Source of the DNA: CAWVWD01 sp045106825
Lineage (GTDB): Bacteria > Bacteroidota > Bacteroidia > Chitinophagales > Saprospiraceae
Assembly (NCBI GenBank): GCA_045106825.1
Contig: JBGCFH010000071.1
Location: forward strand, 4,356-68,355
Reading direction: 5' to 3'
DNA: 64,000 bases
Positions 9,175-17,724 of the stretch are shown piece by piece. A program made the position numbers and the translations under genes. How positions within the stretch are numbered: position 1 is the stretch's first letter; the number at the start of each line of letters is the position of its first letter. The notes under the pieces are model-generated. The model was not told the origin of the DNA and did not search any database. It saw nothing but the letters and a program-made list of their open reading frames with translations.

Positions 9175-9459
9175 TATAGTCGATTTTCCTACAAAAACTC
9201 ACCTGATGACTTTTCTTGCGATTGCCATTATTCATCGTATATATCCATTTGTACTAAAACTATTCCGTTTTGTTACCTTTATAATTGTGAAAAACAAAGC
9301 GTTTATCCGATTTTAACTATCAGATAAACGCTTCTAAAAATCTTAATTTATAAATTAATTTAAAATCAAATATTTATGAATACAGATAATTGTTAATTTA
9401 CAATTTTATCAAAAAATCTTGTCCACAAAATTTATTTGGTTGTTTGATAATTTTTGCCA
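9175..9459. other. Noncoding AT-rich stretch
   Basis: No gene seen. Short ORFs here begin inside the MITE-like element and are not supported. An inverted repeat GCGTTTATC / GATAAACGC around 9298-9330 may act as a weak terminator-like hairpin. Confidence 0.4.
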
Positions 9460-9525
9460 GTAGCGGCTGTCTTTAGCTGCAGTCTTTGTTTAAAACTGTT
9501 TACGGCAGCTAAAGACAGCCGCTAC
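9460..9525. repeat. Perfect 20-bp inverted repeat
   Basis: Arms GTAGCGGCTGTCTTTAGCTG (9460-9479) and its exact complement (9506-9525) flank a 26-base loop. The stem is much more GC-rich than the surroundings. It sits downstream of the secreted-protein gene at 9575 and is followed by a 30-base module (9546-9575) that recurs inverted at 48424-48453. It may end transcription of that gene but has no strong T-run, so it is listed as a repeat. Confidence 0.8.
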
Positions 9526-9545
9526 AAACAATAATTTTTGCTTTT

Positions 9546-9575
9546 GGCAAAAATTGTCAATGAACCATTTATTTT
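9546..9575 (+). repeat. 30-bp dispersed repeat, copy 1 (abuts a stop codon)
   Basis: Begins GGCAAAAATTGTCAATGAAC and is identical over 30 bases to the reverse complement of 48424-48453. It reaches the stop codon of the minus-strand gene at 9575, so the repeat apparently forms the very end of that reading frame's 3' border. Confidence 0.75.
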
Positions 9576-10483
9576 TAGTCACTACCTTTTTTCTTATCTT
9601 TTTCAACATCTACTTTACTACCAGAAGGAACAATTGTACGACCTAATGCTTTGACTTTATCTTTTTCTAAATCTACATTTCCCACAGGAATCATCATTTT
9701 CGCTTTATCGCTCTCCATATCAATTTGACCTTTAGGAATATCCGAAAAAGGCCCAATATGCCCTTTTTCCATCATTAGTGCATAATACTCATCACTTCCT
9801 GCTATCCACGCATTTTGTATTTGTACTATATCTGCTAAATACTTATAACCAAATCCTGCTGTACCTAAATTTTCATCTATCTGAGTATTGCCTAATACCA
9901 AATAATGTCTAATCATTTGGCGATAATTTTCACGATCGATTGTCTTTAATGTAAAGCCATCCGTACCTTGTTTTTCTACATAGTAATTGTGCTTATATCT
10001 ACGGCTATTAATCTTATTCGTTTTCAATGAATAATAATTGTACAATGTAATATCTCCATGAACTTGACGTTCTAAAAATACTTCTTTTGCACCACCTTTT
10101 ATTGGAGATTTCGGTACTAATTTACGTACATAAACAAACCAATATGGTGCTACAGTATTTTTTTCTTTATCAAATTTCTTATATCTAAAAGCATATTCTG
10201 CTACATCTCCATCAGCAGGATAATATTGTTCTCGTATTCCCTCATTATAAAAAACTAATGTAATTTCATTATAAGTCGGATTGAAAAATTGAATATCTCC
10301 AAAAATGGTATCATTATGATTTGCGGTCACCATAAAACCAGGATAAATCTGCATTGCTTCTTTTTCTGCTTGCGTCAAATCCTTAATTGATCGTTGAGCA
10401 GATAAAGAAGTTATGTTTATCAATAATAAAAATATTGCAAACAGAGAATAGTTAAATTTAAAATAAGTAGTTGTATTTCTCAT
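9575..10483 (-). CDS. Secreted hypothetical protein with charged C-terminal tail
   Basis: About 302 residues. I chose the ATG at 10483 because MRNTTTYFKFNYSLF leads directly into a hydrophobic segment and an LSAQ cleavage site; the frame is open to an earlier ATG at 10525 (14 more residues). The mature part starts with basic and acidic helices, then a beta-rich region (TIFGDIQFFNPTYNEITLVF) resembling Bacteroidota envelope proteins that describe 'DTIxG' strands. The last ~45 residues carry a repeated pattern of (V/M)D(L/V/M)E(K/S)DKxK separated by short hydrophobic stretches. No recognised catalytic motif; periplasmic or outer-membrane location is inferred. It is surrounded by repeat-rich noncoding DNA. 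Confidence 0.75.
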   Translation of the reverse strand: MRNTTTYFKFNYSLFAIFLLLINITSLSAQRSIKDLTQAEKEAMQIYPGFMVTANHNDTIFGDIQFFNPTYNEITLVFYNEGIREQYYPADGDVAEYAFRYKKFDKEKNTVAPYWFVYVRKLVPKSPIKGGAKEVFLERQVHGDITLYNYYSLKTNKINSRRYKHNYYVEKQGTDGFTLKTIDRENYRQMIRHYLVLGNTQIDENLGTAGFGYKYLADIVQIQNAWIAGSDEYYALMMEKGHIGPFSDIPKGQIDMESDKAKMMIPVGNVDLEKDKVKALGRTIVPSGSKVDVEKDKKKGSD

Positions 10484-10951
10484 AATGAAGGTTGATTTTC
10501 TAATTTTGGAAACAGTATTTTGCAAAAAATTAGTTTCTATTAATTTTATCTATCAATTTTTTTAATCATTTTATATTATAAATAAATTAGGTGATATTTA
10601 TTTACACTTTTACAAAAATTGAAGAATATAATATAATACTATACATCAATAAATAAGCCATTAGATTATATATTCCGTAATAATTTGTAACAGATACAAA
10701 TATGTTTTTTAATAAATTAATAAATATTTTAATATGATTTTTTTTGTGACAGTTATAAATTCCTTTTTTATCAAAAAAATAGTTGAATGAACTGTTTTTC
10801 GTATTGCGTTATTATTAATACAATATTGATGAGTTGTCAGCTAAAATCAAAATCTGATTGTTAATCAGTAGCGGTTATTTGTCAAGATTTAAAAATAGGA
10901 AGGTTTAAAAATTAACCATACTTTTTGAGTTTTATATCATCAGGAATATTC

Positions 10952-10981
10952 TAACGTGGCGAAGCCACTACTATAGTTACG
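10952..10981 (+). repeat. Dispersed repeat module B, copy 1
   Basis: Begins TAACGTGGCGAAGCCACTAC and matches 19334-19363 at 29 of 30 positions. It contains the small hairpin GTGGC-GAA-GCCAC. In both places AT-rich noncoding DNA surrounds it and Cys-free 'cgagtt/gtttga' words follow. Confidence 0.7.
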
Positions 10982-11151
10982 AGTTGCGTGTTTGAACTCA
11001 CAAGTTTTGCTCGGTGATTATTGTGTCGCAAGATGATACTTTTGATGAAATGAATTACGATTTTTCAAAGAACCGTAATGATAAATAGTGTTTTTTCAGA
11101 CATTGATTACAAATCATTTACCAATAAATCTAAAATTATAACTTATAAAGG

Positions 11152-11183
11152 TTTGAAATTCATGAAATAAAGATTTATCTTTG
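11152..11183 (+). promoter_or_regulatory. Bacteroidota-type promoter of the L31 gene
   Basis: TTTG at 11152-11155 and TATCTTTG at 11176-11183 are 20 bases apart, an exact fit to the TTTG-N19-21-TAnnTTTG consensus used by the primary sigma factor of Bacteroidota. The start codon is 34 bases further on. Confidence 0.85.
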
Positions 11184-11217
11184 CAGCCGAATTTTTATTA
11201 GAAAATAATTTGTAATC

Positions 11218-11472
11218 ATGAAAAAAGATATTCATCCAAAGGAATACCGTAAAGTTGTTTTTAGAGACCTTTCTACAGGTGATGAGTTTATGACAAAGTC
11301 ATCAGCACAAAGCAAAGAGACAGTGACGTTTGAGGGCGAAGAGTATCCGTTGGTAAAAGTGGAAATCTCAAGTTACTCACATCCATTTTACACTGGTAAA
11401 ATGAAGTTTGTTGATACTGCAGGACGTATTGATAAATTCAACAAAAAATTCGCAAAATTTGCTAAAAAGTAA
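11218..11472 (+). CDS. rpmE2: 50S ribosomal protein L31, type B
   Basis: 84 residues starting MKKDIHPKEYRKVVF and containing SSYSHPFYTGK, both standard for L31. The zinc-binding cysteines of the A-type protein are absent, which makes it type B, the zinc-independent form; this is the usual form in Bacteroidota. L31 binds the large subunit near the central protuberance and helps bridge the subunits. The C-terminus DKFNKKFAKFAKK is basic as expected. The gene is monocistronic: it has its own strong promoter (11152-11183) and terminator (11505-11538). Confidence 0.95.
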   Translation: MKKDIHPKEYRKVVFRDLSTGDEFMTKSSAQSKETVTFEGEEYPLVKVEISSYSHPFYTGKMKFVDTAGRIDKFNKKFAKFAKK

Positions 11473-11504
11473 ACAGCAAAAATTTGTGCAAAGCATACAT
11501 TTAC

Positions 11505-11538
11505 AAAAAGTTTCGACTATATTTAGTCGAAACTTTTT
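11505..11538 (+). terminator. Terminator after the L31 gene
   Basis: Stem AAAAAGTTTCGACT / AGTCGAAACTTTTT (14 bp, perfect), 6-nt loop, followed by more T. Located 33 bases after the stop codon. Confidence 0.9.
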
Positions 11539-11589
11539 TATTTTTAGGCTTTAGTGAAAAGTAAATAATCTAAAAATCAATCAGCAATC

Positions 11590-12768
11590 ATGAATATAAT
11601 TTTATTCGATACCGACAAAAGAACGAATCTTTTACCATTGACTTTTACTCGTCCAATTGCGGACTTGCGTATTGGGATTTTAAAATTATCCGAAAAATGG
11701 GAAAAACACTTAAATGCATCCGTTTCTTATCAAACGGTCGATTATCTTTCTCCTAAATTTCCAACAACATTTTCTAATAAAAATTATTGGATTGATGGTT
11801 CGATTGTAGCGAATAGGGTTTTGGCAGAAGAGATTCATAATTTAAAAGAAAACCAAGTTATAACGCTCAAAAGTGTTGTTATTGCTTATATTTCAGAGGC
11901 AGAATGCAATGATTTTTCGAGTTTTGAACAAATCGAAACTACTTCAAATCCAATTCAAATCAATCATTCTTGGGATATTTTTGCGAATAATCATCGTGCA
12001 ATAGAGGACGATTTTGACTTATTGACCAAAGGTAGAACATCTGCCAAAATTAGTGATACGAATCGGATTATTGGTGACACAAATCGCCTATTTGTAGAAG
12101 AAGGTGTAGAGATGGAATGTGCAACGCTGAATACAAAACCTGGTGTGATTTATATCGGAAAAAATGCAACGATATTAGAAGGTTGTTTGGTACGAGGTGC
12201 TTTGGCAATGAATGAAGGTTCGGTACTGAAAATGGGTGCAAAAATCTATGGTGCAACGACTTTAGGCAAATATGCTAAAATCGGTGGCGAAGTCAATAAT
12301 TCGATTATTTATGATTATTCAAACAAAGGTCACGAAGGTTTTTTAGGTAATTCTGTTTTAGGTGAATGGTGCAATTTGGGTGCTGATACGAATAATTCTA
12401 ATTTGAAAAATAATTATCAATCCGTAAAATTATGGGATTACAACACGAATCGTTTTGATAAAACAGGATTACAGTTTTGTGGCTTGATAATGGGCGATCA
12501 TTCTAAATCTGGTATCAATACAATGTTTAATACAGGAACAGTTGTCGGTGTTGCAGCGAATGTGTTTGGTGCAGATTATCCACGTAATTTTATTCCATCG
12601 TTTTCTTGGGGAATTACTCGTAGCAAAACTTTCAGAATGAAACAAGTCTTAGAAATGGCAGAAGCGATGATGAGGCGACGAAATATTCCATTAACAGATG
12701 CTGATGTTACTATATTAAATGAAGTCTTAGCAATGACAGCAAAATATAGAACTTGGGAAAAAGTATGA
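11590..12768 (+). CDS. GlmU-like sugar nucleotidyltransferase family protein
   Basis: 392 residues starting MNIILFDTDKRTNLLPLTFTRP, the degenerate nucleotidyltransferase N-terminus seen in a Bacteroidota-specific GlmU-like family. The classical signature of GlmU (LxxGxGTRM) is not present. The second half is a left-handed beta-helix of hexapeptide repeats (IGKNATILEGCLVRGALAM, LGKYAKIGGEVNNSIIYDYS) ending with a helical tail. A role in sugar-nucleotide or acetyltransferase chemistry is inferred from family; the exact substrate is unknown. It has no apparent operon partner: a sigma-factor gene lies downstream on the other strand. Confidence 0.85.
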   Translation: MNIILFDTDKRTNLLPLTFTRPIADLRIGILKLSEKWEKHLNASVSYQTVDYLSPKFPTTFSNKNYWIDGSIVANRVLAEEIHNLKENQVITLKSVVIAYISEAECNDFSSFEQIETTSNPIQINHSWDIFANNHRAIEDDFDLLTKGRTSAKISDTNRIIGDTNRLFVEEGVEMECATLNTKPGVIYIGKNATILEGCLVRGALAMNEGSVLKMGAKIYGATTLGKYAKIGGEVNNSIIYDYSNKGHEGFLGNSVLGEWCNLGADTNNSNLKNNYQSVKLWDYNTNRFDKTGLQFCGLIMGDHSKSGINTMFNTGTVVGVAANVFGADYPRNFIPSFSWGITRSKTFRMKQVLEMAEAMMRRRNIPLTDADVTILNEVLAMTAKYRTWEKV

Positions 12769-12872
12769 TGCTTTAAACGAAAATGACGCAAAGTTACCGA
12801 ATTAACTTTGCGTCAATATCTTACATATATAAATTCAATAAAATCAAAAACTATTTAATAATAAAGTACATT

Positions 12873-13397
12873 TTATGCTCTTAACACAATATCGCCATAA
12901 CGAGCGTGAATTAGTTCTTTTAATGCTTTTCTTGCAAAAAATATTCTACTTTTAACCGTTCCTAAAGGCAAAGTTAGTTCTTCTGCAATTTCTTGATATT
13001 TAAATCCTTCATAATGCATCATGAAAGGAATCTTAATACCATCATCTAATTTTGAAATCATCCCTTTTAACTCTTTCATCAGAATATTTGCTTCACCAGA
13101 GTTAGCAATTACATTTTTTCCAGAGTTAATATAATACATATTGTCTGTTGAATCAATTATTGTGTTTGCTTTTACTTTCTTACGGTAATTATTAATAAAG
13201 ATATTTTTCATAATCGTGAAAAGCCAAGCTTTGAAGTTTGTGCCAGGTCTGAACTTTTCACGGTTAGTCATTGCACGATATGCTGTTTCTTGAAATAAAT
13301 CTTTTGCTTCTTCTGTGTTCTTTGTTAAGTTATAAGCGAAAGAATTTAGTACAGAAGACATTTTGTTGAAGTTATTATCGAATTCGTAAGTTGACAT
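12873..13397 (-). CDS. ECF-type RNA polymerase sigma factor
   Basis: 174 residues. Region 2 is visible as NTEEAKDLFQETAYRAM followed by FKAWLFTIMKNIFINNYRKK, and region 4 as MHYEGFKYQEIAEELTLPLG followed by TVKSRIFFARKALKE, a helix-turn-helix for the -35 region. There is no anti-sigma gene beside it. This family is widespread in Bacteroidota; some members control stress responses, but the regulon here is unknown. A minus-strand TACATTTG (13461-13468) is a good -7 element about 64 bases before the start codon, and copies of a GTTCAACAAAAA motif lie around it, so feedback control is possible. Confidence 0.92.
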   Translation of the reverse strand: MSTYEFDNNFNKMSSVLNSFAYNLTKNTEEAKDLFQETAYRAMTNREKFRPGTNFKAWLFTIMKNIFINNYRKKVKANTIIDSTDNMYYINSGKNVIANSGEANILMKELKGMISKLDDGIKIPFMMHYEGFKYQEIAEELTLPLGTVKSRIFFARKALKELIHARYGDIVLRA

Positions 13398-13887
13398 GGT
13401 ATATGTATTTTTATGGTATAAAAATTAATTTGTTTTATGCTTTTTGTGATTTTGTTTAAACAAATGTATGCATAAGTTCAACAAAAAGCAAGATTTTGAT
13501 TTTTTTTTGTTGAATTTTTAGTGTGAAAAAGTTCAACAAAAAATCATACTAAATTTTAAAATATTGATAATCAGTTGTTTATGAAATTATTTTATTGTTT
13601 TTAGTTTTCAATATTTTTTGAAAGAATGTGATTTTTATTAATTCTTAACATTTTATTAAGAGTTTGCACGATGATAATTATTACATATAACTACTTTGTA
13701 GTGTGTTTTGATTACTTTAGATATAGTATTTTACTATTTTGTTTAATCTTTTGTTAAACAAAATGATGAAGATGCGATTGTTTTAACGATTTTATATTAA
13801 AATTGATTTTTTGTTTAATTAACGTTCAACAAAAATGAAATCAACTATTTCAACAAAAAAACTTTAAAAAAACAGTAATTTTACAAA
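13398..13887. promoter_or_regulatory. Divergent intergenic region with a repeated GTTCAACAAAAA motif
   Basis: 490 bases between the sigma-factor gene and the hydrolase gene, no ORF. GTTCAACAAAAA occurs at 13476-13487, 13531-13542 and 13824-13835, a TTTCAACAAAAAA variant at 13848-13860, and the inverted core TTTTGTTGAA around 13505-13514. The first copy lies just upstream of the minus-strand -7 element and the last two directly before the plus-strand ATG at 13888. This spacing suggests binding sites for a regulator acting on both genes. It is an inference from repetition only; AT-rich sequence makes chance copies more likely. Confidence 0.45.
13461..13468 (-). promoter_or_regulatory. Candidate -7 element of the sigma-factor gene
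   Basis: On the minus strand the sequence reads TACATTTG, matching TAnnTTTG. No clear TTTG box lies at the expected distance; a GTTCAACAAAAA copy covers that region instead. Confidence 0.5.
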
Positions 13888-15120
13888 ATGGATTCATTGA
13901 CACAAATCGTATTAGGTGCAGCCGTTGGCGAAGCGACATTAGGAAAGAAAATAGGAAACAAAGCAATTGTTTGGGGCGGGATTGCAGGAACAATTCCTGA
14001 CTTAGATGTTTTAGGTAATGCCTTCATGACACCGATTGAAGCCTTAGCATTTCATCGAGGGATAACACATGCTCTGATTTTTTTTGTAATTGCTGGCCCA
14101 ATATTCGCTTGGTTGACACATCAATTTTATAAACAAAAAATCTATCGGCAACCGAGTTATAAAGCAACAATTTCTATGTTGTTCTCTTTGGTGTTTATCA
14201 GTTTTTTTGGTAGTTTGAATTATGTTTCGGCTGTTGATGGCAAACCTTCAGTTATATTGATATTGATAACATTAGTCGCAACTTATTTCTTTTTTCGACG
14301 AATCTGGAATTATTGGCGAAAGCCAACCGAAGAAATAGATATGTCTGATGTTTCTATCAAAGATTGGTCGTTACTCTTTTGTTTAGGTTTTTTGACACAT
14401 ACTTTATTAGATGCTTGTACACCTTTCGGTACACAACTTTTTCAGCCGTTTTCTAATGTTCGTATTTCGTTTGATACAATAGCCGTTGTTGATCCGGTAT
14501 ATACTATTCCTTTTTTAATTTGCTTGATTATTGCTGCTTTTTATCATCGAACGAGTTCAAAACGTCGCTTTTTTAATTGGTTAGGAATTGGCTTGAGTTG
14601 TGCTTATTTAGTATTTACTTTTTATAATCAACATCAAATTGAAAACAAATTTAAAGCGTTGTTAGATGACCGAAATGTGACATATAATCAAGTCTCTGTT
14701 TTGCCAACTATTTTTAATAATGCCTTATGGCAGTGTGTTGCGGAGACTGATACGAATTATGTATTTACAAATTATTCGATTTTTGATGAGGATTTGGATA
14801 AAATTAAATTAGTTCATATCACAAAAAATCATGACTTGTTAGCACCTTATGAAAATGATAAAGAAGTAAATATCTTACAATGGTTTTCTAAAGGTTATTA
14901 TAATATTGAAAAAAAATCGGATGGTTCGTTGTTATATAATGATTTAAAAATGGCTGTTATTCCAGAAGAAATTTTTGGTGAATTAACATTTGGCATGAAT
15001 TATACAATTTCGGAAGCTGGTTCAGGTATTGTTATTACAGAAAATCGAGAAATGGAATTTCCAGAAGGAATGTTTCAACGATTTTGGGAACGAATAAAAG
15101 GATATAAATACGATGAATAA
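13888..15120 (+). CDS. Membrane-bound metal-dependent hydrolase (YdjM/DUF457 type)
   Basis: 410 residues. The N-terminus MDSLTQIVLGAAVGEATLG, the motif GIAGTIPDLDVL with acidic metal ligands, and the histidine motif FHRGITHALIFF are the signature of the YdjM/LexA-regulated membrane hydrolase family. A later H in LTHTLLDACTPFGTQ adds the second conserved His/Asp block. At least five membrane segments (about 55-80, 105-135, 160-178, 202-225 and 235-250) are followed by a soluble C-terminal domain of ~150 residues. Substrate unknown for the family; phospholipase-C-like folds have been suggested. It is divergent from the sigma-factor gene and shares its regulatory region. Confidence 0.85.
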   Translation: MDSLTQIVLGAAVGEATLGKKIGNKAIVWGGIAGTIPDLDVLGNAFMTPIEALAFHRGITHALIFFVIAGPIFAWLTHQFYKQKIYRQPSYKATISMLFSLVFISFFGSLNYVSAVDGKPSVILILITLVATYFFFRRIWNYWRKPTEEIDMSDVSIKDWSLLFCLGFLTHTLLDACTPFGTQLFQPFSNVRISFDTIAVVDPVYTIPFLICLIIAAFYHRTSSKRRFFNWLGIGLSCAYLVFTFYNQHQIENKFKALLDDRNVTYNQVSVLPTIFNNALWQCVAETDTNYVFTNYSIFDEDLDKIKLVHITKNHDLLAPYENDKEVNILQWFSKGYYNIEKKSDGSLLYNDLKMAVIPEEIFGELTFGMNYTISEAGSGIVITENREMEFPEGMFQRFWERIKGYKYDE

Positions 15121-15289
15121 AAGCCGATGAATGATTGACAGAAAAAAAATATTACTGTCAAAATGTCAAACTGACTTTTTAAAACATGTTTGCATAAAAT
15201 AAATTATTTAAAGTGTTGATAATAAGTAGATTAGATTTTGTTTTAGAATAAAAGAAATGTCAAAATGCCTAAAATAATGAATATCACTG

Positions 15290-15297
15290 TATCTTTG
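15290..15297 (+). promoter_or_regulatory. Candidate -7 element of grpE-dnaJ
   Basis: TATCTTTG matches the TAnnTTTG consensus, about 108 bases before the grpE ATG. The -33 box is not obvious. The element lies in the 266-base gap after the hydrolase gene. Confidence 0.5.
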
Positions 15298-15404
15298 TCA
15301 GCCTTTATTTTGAATAAAGATATTGGCAAAAAAATTGACATGAATTAGGTACGTCAAATTGGTACAAATTCAGAAAAAAAATTGGATTGGATAAATACGA
15401 AACC

Positions 15405-16067
15405 ATGAACAAAGAAGAATTGACACAGGAAGAAATCAACGAGCAAACAGAAACGACTTCGAACGAGAATGAAACGACCGAAGTGAAAGAAGAAACTAAG
15501 AAAAATAGTAAGTTTCAAGAAATGCTAAATCAGTTTGTTGATGGTGTTACTGGAAACAAAGAACAAGCTGCAAAGGAATCAGACGAAACTACTGAAGAAG
15601 AGATAAATCCGTTGCAGGAACAGGTAGAAAAATTGATGACCGAAAAGGCAGAGTTGAGTGATAAATATCTACGATTATCTGCGGAGTTTCAGAACTATAG
15701 ACGTAGAACGGCAAGAGAAAAAATGGATATTATCCAAACTGCTGGTCGTGATGTTATTAAGGTTTTGTTACCTGTTTTAGATGATTTTAATAGAGCTAAA
15801 AAAGCAGCGGACGATAATGATTCGATAGAGGCATTTAGTGAAGGTGTTCAGTTGGTGTATGAAAAACTACATCGAGTATTGGAACAAAAAGGACTTAAAG
15901 CTTTGGAAACAAATGGCAAAGTATTTAACGCTGATTTTCATGAAGCATTGACGGAGATTCCTGCACCGACAGACGATATGAAAGGCAAAATCATTGATAC
16001 AATCGAAAGTGGTTATGCTTTAAATGATAAAATTATTCGCTACGCTAAGGTTGTAGTTGGAAAATAA
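15405..16067 (+). CDS. grpE: Nucleotide exchange factor GrpE
   Basis: 220 residues from the ATG at 15405 (MNKEELTQEE); the frame also opens at a TTG at 15387, which adds six residues and is less likely. An acidic, disordered first ~65 residues lead into a long coiled coil (QVEKLMTEKAELSDKYLRLS) and the family core AEFQNYRRRTAREK, VLPVLDDFNRA and the C-terminal beta domain with FHEALTEIP and GYALNDKIIRYAKVVV. GrpE releases ADP from DnaK in the cytoplasm. dnaJ follows 127 bases downstream, so the two co-chaperones are probably co-regulated; dnaK is not in the window. Confidence 0.95.
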   Translation: MNKEELTQEEINEQTETTSNENETTEVKEETKKNSKFQEMLNQFVDGVTGNKEQAAKESDETTEEEINPLQEQVEKLMTEKAELSDKYLRLSAEFQNYRRRTAREKMDIIQTAGRDVIKVLLPVLDDFNRAKKAADDNDSIEAFSEGVQLVYEKLHRVLEQKGLKALETNGKVFNADFHEALTEIPAPTDDMKGKIIDTIESGYALNDKIIRYAKVVVGK

Positions 16068-16194
16068 TACGAGTTTCGGGTTGCGAGTTACGAGTTTTTA
16101 AAACCGTATAGTAAATCTAAAATTCAAAATTTTGTTTGATTATTTGGTGGTTGATTTAGCGTAATCAGTTGAATTTATTATTAAAAAATTAGGC

Positions 16195-17376
16195 ATGGCG
16201 ACAAATTCAAGAATGGCAAATAAAAGAGATTATTACGAAATTTTGGGCGTTGGTAAAACTGCTGATGCGAAAGAAATCAAAAAAGCTTATCGCAAAATAG
16301 CGATGAAGTTTCATCCAGATCGTAATCCTGATAATAAAGAAGCGGAAGAAAAATTTAAAGAAGCGGCAGAAGCTTATGAAATCCTAAGTGATGAACAAAA
16401 ACGAGCAAAATATGATCGTTTTGGACATGCAGGAATGGGACAAGGCGGCGGAGGTTTCCGTGGTAGCGGCGGGATGTCGATGGAAGATATTTTCTCTCAA
16501 TTTGGTGATATCTTTGGCGGTGGTGGAAGTCCGTTTGAGTCATTTTTTGAATCCGGTCGTCGTAGTCAACGTCGTCAAACAGGACAACGTGGCTCAAATA
16601 TTCGTATTAAAGTGAAATTAACTTTAGAGGATATTGAGAAAGGGGCGAAGAAGAAAATAAAAGTCAAAAAATATACAAATTGTAAACCTTGTAATGGTTC
16701 GGGTGCAAAAAGTGCCAACTCAATGGCAACGTGTAATACTTGTCGAGGTTCAGGTTATATTCGCAAAGTAAGTAATACATTCTTAGGTCAAATGCAGACG
16801 ACTTCTGCTTGTCCGACTTGTAGTGGAACGGGTAAACAAATCACAGATAAATGTAGTACCTGTCGTGGCGAAGGTCGCACGTATGATTCGGAAGTGATTA
16901 GCATTGATATTCCTGCTGGTGTAAGTGAAGGTATGCAACTTTCGATGAGCGGTCGAGGAAACTCTGGTAAAAATGGTGGACCAAATGGGGATTTATTAAT
17001 TAATATCGAAGAAGTACCACACGATTACTTAACTCGTGATGGTAATAATTTGATTTATGATTTATACCTCAACTTTGCTGATGCTGCATTAGGAACTTCT
17101 GTTGAAGTACCGACATTGACAGGAAAAGTGAAAATCAAAGTGCCTGAAGGTACACAAGGTGGAAAAATTTTCCGACTAAAGGGAAAAGGTTTACCGGGAC
17201 TTCAAAGTTATGAACGAGGAGATCAATTGATTCATGTTAATATTTGGACACCAAAAAAATTATCTTCTGCCGAACGTACTTACTTAGAAAGAATGCGTGA
17301 TATGTCAGGTTTTCAGCCAAATCCTGTGAAAGGAGAAAAAGGCTTTTTTGAAAAGATGAAAGATTATTTTGGATAA
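16195..17376 (+). CDS. dnaJ: Chaperone protein DnaJ
   Basis: 393 residues. J domain at about 10-75 with the HPD motif at residues 40-42; Gly/Phe-rich linker (GGGGFRGSGGMSMEDIFSQF); zinc-binding region with four CxxCxGxG motifs (CKPCNGSG, CNTCRGSG, CPTCSGTG, CSTCRGEG); two C-terminal substrate-binding beta domains and a dimerisation tail. Full-length type A DnaJ. It stimulates DnaK ATPase and delivers unfolded proteins. The ATG at 16195 is used; a second ATG at 16213 (MANKRDYYEILG) also fits and would look more like standard N-termini. It lies downstream of grpE and ends at a strong terminator. Confidence 0.96.
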   Translation: MATNSRMANKRDYYEILGVGKTADAKEIKKAYRKIAMKFHPDRNPDNKEAEEKFKEAAEAYEILSDEQKRAKYDRFGHAGMGQGGGGFRGSGGMSMEDIFSQFGDIFGGGGSPFESFFESGRRSQRRQTGQRGSNIRIKVKLTLEDIEKGAKKKIKVKKYTNCKPCNGSGAKSANSMATCNTCRGSGYIRKVSNTFLGQMQTTSACPTCSGTGKQITDKCSTCRGEGRTYDSEVISIDIPAGVSEGMQLSMSGRGNSGKNGGPNGDLLINIEEVPHDYLTRDGNNLIYDLYLNFADAALGTSVEVPTLTGKVKIKVPEGTQGGKIFRLKGKGLPGLQSYERGDQLIHVNIWTPKKLSSAERTYLERMRDMSGFQPNPVKGEKGFFEKMKDYFG

Positions 17377-17401
17377 AAAACAGTTTGACTTGAATATTAT
17401 A

Positions 17402-17440
17402 AAAACAGGCATTTGGAAAGCTCCAAATGCCTGTTTTTTT
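17402..17440. terminator. Terminator after dnaJ
   Basis: Perfect 16-bp stem AAAACAGGCATTTGGA / TCCAAATGCCTGTTTT with a 4-nt loop and a T-run. A-run on the other side makes it usable for the convergent gene at 17468 too. Confidence 0.9.
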
Positions 17441-17467
17441 GATAAATCTTATTTATCGTTTATAACT

Positions 17468-17710
17468 CTATTTGTATTTTTGATAAATCTCAGTTATCGT
17501 TGCCGCCAATTTATAATCTTTATCCGTAACAATATTTCCTGCATCATGTGTCGATAATTCGATATTGACCGTATTCCATACATTACTCCAATTTGGATGA
17601 TGATTTTGTTTTTCGGCATGAAAAGCAATTTCTGTCATGAAGGCAAATGCTTCTGTGAAATCTTTGAATTTTAAGGTTACCTGTAATTGGTTGTTTGTTT
17701 TTGTGAACAT
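17468..17710 (-). CDS. 4a-hydroxytetrahydrobiopterin dehydratase (pterin carbinolamine dehydratase)
   Basis: 80 residues, with the family motif KQNHHPNWSNVWNTVNIEL followed by THDAGN and D-YKLA. The HHP and the later H and D line the pterin site and dehydrate the 4a-carbinolamine made by aromatic amino acid hydroxylases; no hydroxylase gene is nearby. It is shorter than the common ~95-110 residue form because the N-terminal helix is reduced, starting MFTKTNNQLQVTLKFKDF. That N-terminus looks natural, not truncated. It is 14 bases downstream of the MOSC gene on the same strand, so probably in one operon with it and the TonB-like gene. Confidence 0.9.
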   Translation of the reverse strand: MFTKTNNQLQVTLKFKDFTEAFAFMTEIAFHAEKQNHHPNWSNVWNTVNIELSTHDAGNIVTDKDYKLAATITEIYQKYK

Positions 17711-17724
17711 GTTTTAAGTTTGTT

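Larger units (their letters stand above)
10484..11217. other. Long noncoding region with one repeat module and the L31 promoter
   Basis: No gene seen in about 730 bases. It contains a 30-base dispersed module at 10952-10981 (also at 19334-19363) and ends with the L31 promoter at 11152-11183. The remainder is very AT-rich. Confidence 0.55.

Noticed and set aside
9034..9327. Short plus-strand ORFs (97 and 88 aa) starting in the MITE-like element
   Set aside because: They begin inside a repeat, use frames that repeat in copy 2 only because the DNA repeats, and show no protein-like conservation.
9298..9330. Terminator-like hairpin GCGTTTATC / GATAAACGC
   Set aside because: No gene reads into it from either side; kept only as a remark.
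13400..13887. CRISPR-like array from GTTCAACAAAAA copies
   Set aside because: Copies are only 12 bases and unevenly spaced; no spacers of constant length.
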